Source: DATLNM01 sp035536775 (lineage in GTDB: Bacteria; Actinomycetota; CADDZG01; WHSQ01). From it: 64,000 nucleotides of DNA. Of the stretch, positions 59,797 through 64,000 are shown piece by piece; the first letter of the stretch is position 1; each line of letters opens with the position of its first letter. The notes under the pieces were generated by a model that worked only from the letters and a program-made list of their open reading frames with translations, searched no databases and was not told where the DNA came from. The DNA lies in contig DATLNM010000054.1 of the NCBI GenBank assembly GCA_035536775.1, positions 114,046 through 178,045 on the forward strand, in the 5' to 3' direction. Made by a program: the position numbers and the translations under genes.

Positions 59797-60557
59797 CCTA
59801 CAGCTCGAGGCTTCTCGAAGGGTTCCAAGAGCTCTCGCGGCTCGTGCTGTCGCACGAGACCGTGGAATCGACTTTGGACGTTGTCTCTCGTCTCGCGGTG
59901 CAAACGATCCCCGCATGTGATGTCGCCTCGGTCTCTCTCATCGAGTCTGGGTCGGTCTCCACGGTCGGCTCCAGTGATGCCGTTGCCTTCGCTCTTGATG
60001 CGGTTCAGTACGAGACGGGCCAAGGCCCCTGTCTAGACGTCATCAGGAAAGAAGCCATGTGGTTCCAGATCGACGAGATGTCGAAAGACGAGCAGTGGCC
60101 TGACTTCTCGGCGCGTGCTACCCAGCTCGGATTCGAGAGCCTCCTGGCGTTCCCCCTTCGGGTCGATTCAGAAACGCTAGGCGCGCTGAACCTTTACGCG
60201 CAGGGAAAAATGGCGTTCGCTCAGGAAGATCGTGACTACGGGGCGATCTACGCGGCCCACGCGGCAGTGGCGCTCATCAACGCCCAACTATGGGCGGACA
60301 AGGGGAACGACGGCCGTCACCTCGACGACATCGTGGTGACCCGCGAGATCATCGGGCGCGCCGTGGGCATCCTCATGGAGGGTGAGGCCCGGAGCGCAGA
60401 AGAAGCACTCGCTGTGCTCGAGGCTCGAGCCGCCGAGATGAAGGGCAAGCTCCTCGACATCGCTCAAGTAGTCATCGTGGACGCCGACGCCCGCCGCGCA
60501 GCGATGGAGCTACCCCCGGGGTTCGCGGACCGACTATTGCGGCGGACCCAGGGCTGA
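59793..60557 (+). CDS. GAF-ANTAR sensor and RNA-binding antiterminator protein
   Basis: A 254-residue protein: GAF domain (about 20-165) and C-terminal ANTAR domain (about 180-235; EIIGRAVGILMEGEARSAEEAL). GAF domains sense small ligands or light/redox; ANTAR domains bind paired hairpins in nascent RNA and prevent termination. The TTG start lies within the sigma factor stop (TTGA). A sigma factor and an antiterminator translated as one unit suggest joint control of the same genes. Confidence 0.85.
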   Translation: MTYSSRLLEGFQELSRLVLSHETVESTLDVVSRLAVQTIPACDVASVSLIESGSVSTVGSSDAVAFALDAVQYETGQGPCLDVIRKEAMWFQIDEMSKDEQWPDFSARATQLGFESLLAFPLRVDSETLGALNLYAQGKMAFAQEDRDYGAIYAAHAAVALINAQLWADKGNDGRHLDDIVVTREIIGRAVGILMEGEARSAEEALAVLEARAAEMKGKLLDIAQVVIVDADARRAAMELPPGFADRLLRRTQG

Positions 60558-60565
60558 TCCGTCGG

Positions 60566-61504
60566 CTACGAGCCGCCCTTTGACGAGATGTCAGCACATT
60601 TCGCCTTGATCGCATCGGCTGCCTCGCGCAGTTGCGCAAGCTCGTCCTCGTTCAGATCGAGCTCGACGATCTCGGTGACGCCACCACGGCCGAGCTTGGC
60701 GGGAACTCCGAGGTAGGTGTCCGAGACGCCGTACTCGCCGGTTGTCCACGCGCACGTCGGAAGAACCTCGTTGGTGTCCCCGAGGATCGCGTTGACCATC
60801 ACGGCGGCCGACGTCGAAGGAGCGTAGAACGCGCTTCCCTTCTTCAGGTAGCCGACGATCTCCGCCCCGCCGTCACGTGTGCGCTGGAAAAGGCCTTGGA
60901 GTGTCTCGTCATCGACGAGCTCGGGGAGCGGCTTGCCTTGGACGGTCGCGTGACGCGGGAGCGCGACCATCTGATCCCCGTGTGAACCGAGCGTGATCGC
61001 CTCTACCGACGTCGGAGGGACGCCTAGCTTCTCGGCGATGAAGAACCGCAGGCGCGCCGAGTCAAGGACACCAGCCATCCCCATCACCCGCTCCTTCGGG
61101 AAGCCGGAAACCATGGCCGCGAGGAAGGTCATCTCGTCGAGTGGATTGGAGACGACGATGATCACGCAGTTCGGTGAGTTGGCGACGATCTGTTCCGTGA
61201 CCCCCCCGACGATCTGGGAGTTGGCGTCGAGGAGGTCCATGCGGCTCATCCCCGGCTTACGCGGGAGGCCGGCCGTTATGACAACGACATCGGATCCGGC
61301 CGTATCCGCGTAGTCGTTCGTCCCGGTCACAAGCGTCTCGAAGCCCTCCACGGGCGCCGACTGATTGATGTCGAGGGCAAGACCCTGTGGCAGGCCCTCG
61401 ACGATGTCGGTCATCACGACGGTGTCGGCGAGGTTCTTCTCGGCGATGCGGCGCGCCGTGTTCGACCCCACGTTGCCGGCGCCGACAACGGTTACCTTGG
61501 ACAT
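60566..61504 (-). CDS. mdh: Malate dehydrogenase (NAD-dependent)
   Basis: A 312-residue LDH-like enzyme with TVVGAGNVGS (NAD site), LPRKPGMSRMDLLDANSQI, the active-site loop VVSNPLDEMT and GSHGDQMV (catalytic His). The Arg-Lys pair in LPRKPGMSR fits malate rather than lactate as substrate. ATG at 61504 with GGGAGGAG upstream is the true start although the frame continues. It lies 25 bases after the isocitrate dehydrogenase gene, so they form a TCA unit. Confidence 0.95.
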   Translation of the reverse strand: MSKVTVVGAGNVGSNTARRIAEKNLADTVVMTDIVEGLPQGLALDINQSAPVEGFETLVTGTNDYADTAGSDVVVITAGLPRKPGMSRMDLLDANSQIVGGVTEQIVANSPNCVIIVVSNPLDEMTFLAAMVSGFPKERVMGMAGVLDSARLRFFIAEKLGVPPTSVEAITLGSHGDQMVALPRHATVQGKPLPELVDDETLQGLFQRTRDGGAEIVGYLKKGSAFYAPSTSAAVMVNAILGDTNEVLPTCAWTTGEYGVSDTYLGVPAKLGRGGVTEIVELDLNEDELAQLREAADAIKAKCADISSKGGS

Positions 61505-61529
61505 GGCCTCGCTCCTCCCGCTCTCGTCA

Positions 61530-62636
61530 CTAGCTCGCAGGTTCGAGATTCTCGATGATGCCGTCGGCGACCTGAGAGGTACCGACCGCGCCGGGGTCAT
61601 CCCGGCTCGCCTTCATGTCGTAGGTCACCGACTTGCCTTCTTCGATCGCACGAGCGATCGCACGCTCGAGGCGCGAGGCTGCGTCACTTTCTTCGAGGTG
61701 GTGAAGCATCAGCACACCCGACAACATCATCGCCATCGGGTTGACCTTGTTCTGCCCCGCGTACTTCGGAGCCGAGCCGTGAGTCGGCTCGAACACCGCG
61801 ACCGTGTCCCCGATGTTTCCTCCGGGCGCCACCCCGAGGCCACCGATCAGCCCTGCTCCGAGGTCGGACACGATGTCGCCGTAGAGATTGGGGAGCACGA
61901 GAACGTCGTAGAGCTCAGGCTTCTGCACGAGCTGCATGCACATGTTGTCAACGATGCGGTCCTCGAACTCGACACCCGAGTCGGCGAACTCCTTCTCCGC
62001 GACCTCACGAGCGGTGTGCAAAAAGAGGCCATCCGAGAACTTCATGATGTTGGCCTTGTGGACCGCAGTGACCTTCTTGCGACCATGCTTGATCGCATAG
62101 TTGAAGGCGGCACGCACGATCCGTTGGGTACCGGTCACGGAGATCGGCTTGATAGACACTCCCGAGTCGGGCTTGATCCGACGGGCGCCCAGGTCGGCGA
62201 TGAAGTCGATCAGCTTGCTTGCCTCGGATGATCCTTGCTCGAACTCGATACCCGCATAAAGATCCTCGTGGTTCTCGCGGACGATAACGAGGTCGATGTC
62301 GGTGTAACGAGAGCGCACACCGGGATAGGACTTGCACGGGCGCAGACACATGTAAAGGTCGAGCTCCTTGCGCAGCGCGACGTTGACGCTGCGGAAACCC
62401 GTACCTACAGGTGTCGTGATCGGCCCCTTGATAGCAACCTTGTTGGACCGGATGGACTCGAGGACGCCCTCGGGCAACGGGGTGCCATATTCCTCCATCA
62501 CGTCCGTCCCGGCATGCTGGACGTCCCAGTCGAACTTGACGCCCGTCGCCTCGAGGACGCGCCGAGTGGCTTCTGCGATCTCGGGACCCGTTCCGTCGCC
62601 GGGGATGAGGGTGACTCTGTGAACTCTCTGTGACAT
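61530..62636 (-). CDS. NAD(P)-dependent isocitrate dehydrogenase (isocitrate/isopropylmalate family)
   Basis: A 368-residue dehydrogenase with VTLIPGDGTGPEI, RENHEDLYAGIE (IDH-type substrate site), KANIMKFSDGLF, YDVLVLPNLYGDIVSDL and EPTHGSAPKYAGQNKVNPMAM. Closest in pattern to bacterial homodimeric NAD-type IDH; an isopropylmalate dehydrogenase is less likely given REN...E and the TCA context. ATG at 62636 has GGGAG upstream. It is divergent from citrate synthase. Confidence 0.85.
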   Translation of the reverse strand: MSQRVHRVTLIPGDGTGPEIAEATRRVLEATGVKFDWDVQHAGTDVMEEYGTPLPEGVLESIRSNKVAIKGPITTPVGTGFRSVNVALRKELDLYMCLRPCKSYPGVRSRYTDIDLVIVRENHEDLYAGIEFEQGSSEASKLIDFIADLGARRIKPDSGVSIKPISVTGTQRIVRAAFNYAIKHGRKKVTAVHKANIMKFSDGLFLHTAREVAEKEFADSGVEFEDRIVDNMCMQLVQKPELYDVLVLPNLYGDIVSDLGAGLIGGLGVAPGGNIGDTVAVFEPTHGSAPKYAGQNKVNPMAMMLSGVLMLHHLEESDAASRLERAIARAIEEGKSVTYDMKASRDDPGAVGTSQVADGIIENLEPAS

Positions 62637-62780
62637 GGAGACTCCCGCTCTAAAGGGGCCCTGACCTGCACGAAGACCGTTAAAGGCGCGCATAACCTAC
62701 CTGATAGCCTTGGCGCTTCGATAAGGGAAAAAGCCCGCCAAGAGTGGCGGAAGGCTCGAGAGGGAAAGGCATCCGCCTGT

Positions 62781-63902
62781 ATGAGCGCACCGGGCAAGGG
62801 ACTCGAAGGCGTCGTGGCGGCAGAGACCGCCATCAGCGACATCGATGGCAAGGAAGGCATCCTCTCTTACGTCGGGTATGACATCCACGACCTCGCGCCG
62901 AACGCCACGTTCGAGGACACCGTCTATCTCCTCCACCACTTGGAACTCCCCAACGCGGACCAGCTCGAGGAGTTGAGGACGCAGCTCGCTCAGGAGCGCG
63001 AGCCCAACGACTTCGTCATGCGGTTGATGCCGCACCTCGCAGAGAACTGTGCACCGATGTCGATGCTTCGCACGGCCGTATCGGCGTCCTCGGCCAAAGA
63101 CCCCGACGGTTGGGACACATCAACCGAGGCCAATTACCGCAAAGCGATCCGTCTCGTGGCGGTGTTTCCCAGCCTGGTGGCGTACTACGACCGCCTGCGC
63201 AAGAACCTGCCGCTGGTCCCGCCCGACCAGAGCTTGTCGCAGGGAGCGAACTTCCTGTGGATGCTCAAGGGCGAGAAGGCCGACGAGGAGATCGCTCGCA
63301 TCTTCGATGTCTGCCTGATCCTTCACGCGGACCACACGATGAACGCATCGACGTTCGCAGCGCGAGTGTGCGCTGCCACATTGTCCGACATCCACTCCGC
63401 GATGACGGCCGCGATCGCCGCGCTAAAGGGCCCGCTCCACGGCGGCGCTAACGAAGCCGTCATGAAGATGATCAAAGAGATCAAAGAGCCCTCCAAGGCC
63501 CGCGACTACACCCTCGCGAGGCTCCGCAACAAAGAAAAGGTCATGGGCTTTGGACACCGCGTCTACAGGACCGAGGACCCGCGCGCTACGCATCTTCGTC
63601 GCATGGCCAAGGAGCTCGCCGAGCAGACGGGCGACTCCACGAACTTCGAGATCTCACAGGAGATAGAGAAGGCCGTGATGGACGAGAAGGGGATCTACCC
63701 GAACGTCGATTTCTATGCCGCGTCGGTCTACGGATACATGCAGATCCCGACGGACCTCTTCACGTGCGTCTTCGCATGCAGCCGCGTCGCAGGATGGACC
63801 GCGCACGTTCGGGAGCAATACGCCGACAACCGCCTGATCCGGCCTGACCACGAGTACGTCGGCCCCGAGCGGAGGCAGTTCATCCCTCAGAACGACCGCT
63901 AG
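62781..63902 (+). CDS. gltA: Citrate synthase
   Basis: A 373-residue enzyme of the short (type I-like) class. Catalytic His in LHADHTMNAST and GFGHRVY, and Asp in NVDFYAASVYGY, condense acetyl-CoA and oxaloacetate. The first 15 residues are short and polar. Its divergence from the icd-mdh unit keeps three TCA genes together. Confidence 0.95.
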   Translation: MSAPGKGLEGVVAAETAISDIDGKEGILSYVGYDIHDLAPNATFEDTVYLLHHLELPNADQLEELRTQLAQEREPNDFVMRLMPHLAENCAPMSMLRTAVSASSAKDPDGWDTSTEANYRKAIRLVAVFPSLVAYYDRLRKNLPLVPPDQSLSQGANFLWMLKGEKADEEIARIFDVCLILHADHTMNASTFAARVCAATLSDIHSAMTAAIAALKGPLHGGANEAVMKMIKEIKEPSKARDYTLARLRNKEKVMGFGHRVYRTEDPRATHLRRMAKELAEQTGDSTNFEISQEIEKAVMDEKGIYPNVDFYAASVYGYMQIPTDLFTCVFACSRVAGWTAHVREQYADNRLIRPDHEYVGPERRQFIPQNDR

Positions 63903-63939
63903 GCAGGCTTCTCGGCGGAAAAACGGGTAAGGAGGGCTC

Positions 63940-64000
63940 ATGCGCGCAACCGCCCTCGTCCTCGCTCTATCGCTATGCCTCGCTGGGGCGAGCGCGCCTG
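63940..64000 (+). CDS. Start of an exported protein, cut by the window end
   Basis: ATG at 63940 with AAGGAGGG five bases before opens a frame that runs off the window. The first 20 residues (MRATALVLALSLCLAGASAP) form a Sec signal peptide, with a Cys followed by LAGA that might instead be a lipobox. Nothing more can be said. Confidence 0.65.
   Translation, partial: MRATALVLALSLCLAGASAP

Noticed and set aside
1..64000. CRISPR array, tRNA, rRNA, insertion sequence or prophage
   Set aside because: No regularly spaced repeats, cloverleaf sequence, rRNA stretch, transposase, integrase or terminal inverted repeats were seen in either strand by eye.

Overview
The window is high-GC, densely packed bacterial chromosome with many GTG and TTG starts and many 1-17 nt gene overlaps. 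An F420-dependent NADP reductase, a GAF-ANTAR regulator, paired biotin-dependent acyl-CoA carboxylase subunits, a methylmalonyl-CoA mutase, an R2lox-type oxidase and several secreted proteases point to an Actinomycetota lineage, probably aerobic and able to use fatty and branched-chain acids. Class or genus cannot be fixed from this stretch. No tRNA, rRNA, CRISPR array, transposase or phage gene was seen.

Layout. 1-11 kb holds a class III cyclase cut by the window edge, then mostly exported enzymes: an S1 protease, an LVIVD-repeat protein, a Tat-exported PhoD-like phosphatase, a DUF2207 membrane protein, a sulfatase-fold hydrolase with a sulfotransferase, and a subtilase. 11-14 kb holds an alpha/beta hydrolase and a 45-residue ORF divergent from an HxlR regulator across two palindromic operators, then YjbQ and a second sulfotransferase. 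14-24 kb is a minus-strand surface-glycan locus: flippase, O-antigen ligase/polymerase-like protein, a large membrane protein, and two alkaline-phosphatase-superfamily enzymes flanking an MFS transporter. A third, plus-strand paralogue lacks the catalytic residues. 25-30 kb holds a YcgR/YcgQ-like pair, a DUF2304-GT2 glycosyltransferase coupled to an RTX-type secreted protein, and a NYN/OST-HTH protein.

30-49 kb is largely acyl-CoA metabolism: RNase D, an acyl-CoA dehydrogenase, an R2lox-SCP2 fusion divergent from a second acyl-CoA dehydrogenase across a 24-bp palindrome, then (after an HtrA-like protease and a small RHH-like protein) a tightly overlapping minus-strand operon of biotin carboxylase, carboxyltransferase, enoyl-CoA hydratase, HMG-CoA lyase and a second biotin carboxylase. 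This is the gene set of leucine/isovalerate breakdown. BirA, which would biotinylate the carboxylases, is divergent from it. F420:NADP reductase and methylmalonyl-CoA mutase follow. 49-52 kb encodes succinate dehydrogenase with one visible membrane anchor. 53-60 kb holds a second cyclase, an acyl-CoA synthetase, an L,D-transpeptidase whose start lies in a strong hairpin, a secreted Asp/Cys-repeat protein, and an ECF-like sigma factor coupled to a GAF-ANTAR protein. 60-64 kb holds malate dehydrogenase, isocitrate dehydrogenase and citrate synthase. The acyl-CoA genes would yield acetyl-CoA and succinyl-CoA, which the succinate dehydrogenase and TCA genes would consume.

The most unusual item is the pair of PafA-like phosphatases at 19.4-24.1 kb. 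The block that normally closes the protein (RSG motif, last metal-binding His, DIAPT-like motif) is at the N-terminus, ahead of the nucleophile domain, which looks like a circular permutation. A degenerate third copy has the same order. Other highlights are the R2lox-SCP2 fusion with its palindrome, the HxlR operator pair, the ldt start-site hairpin, and a roughly 108-bp intergenic repeat present twice.
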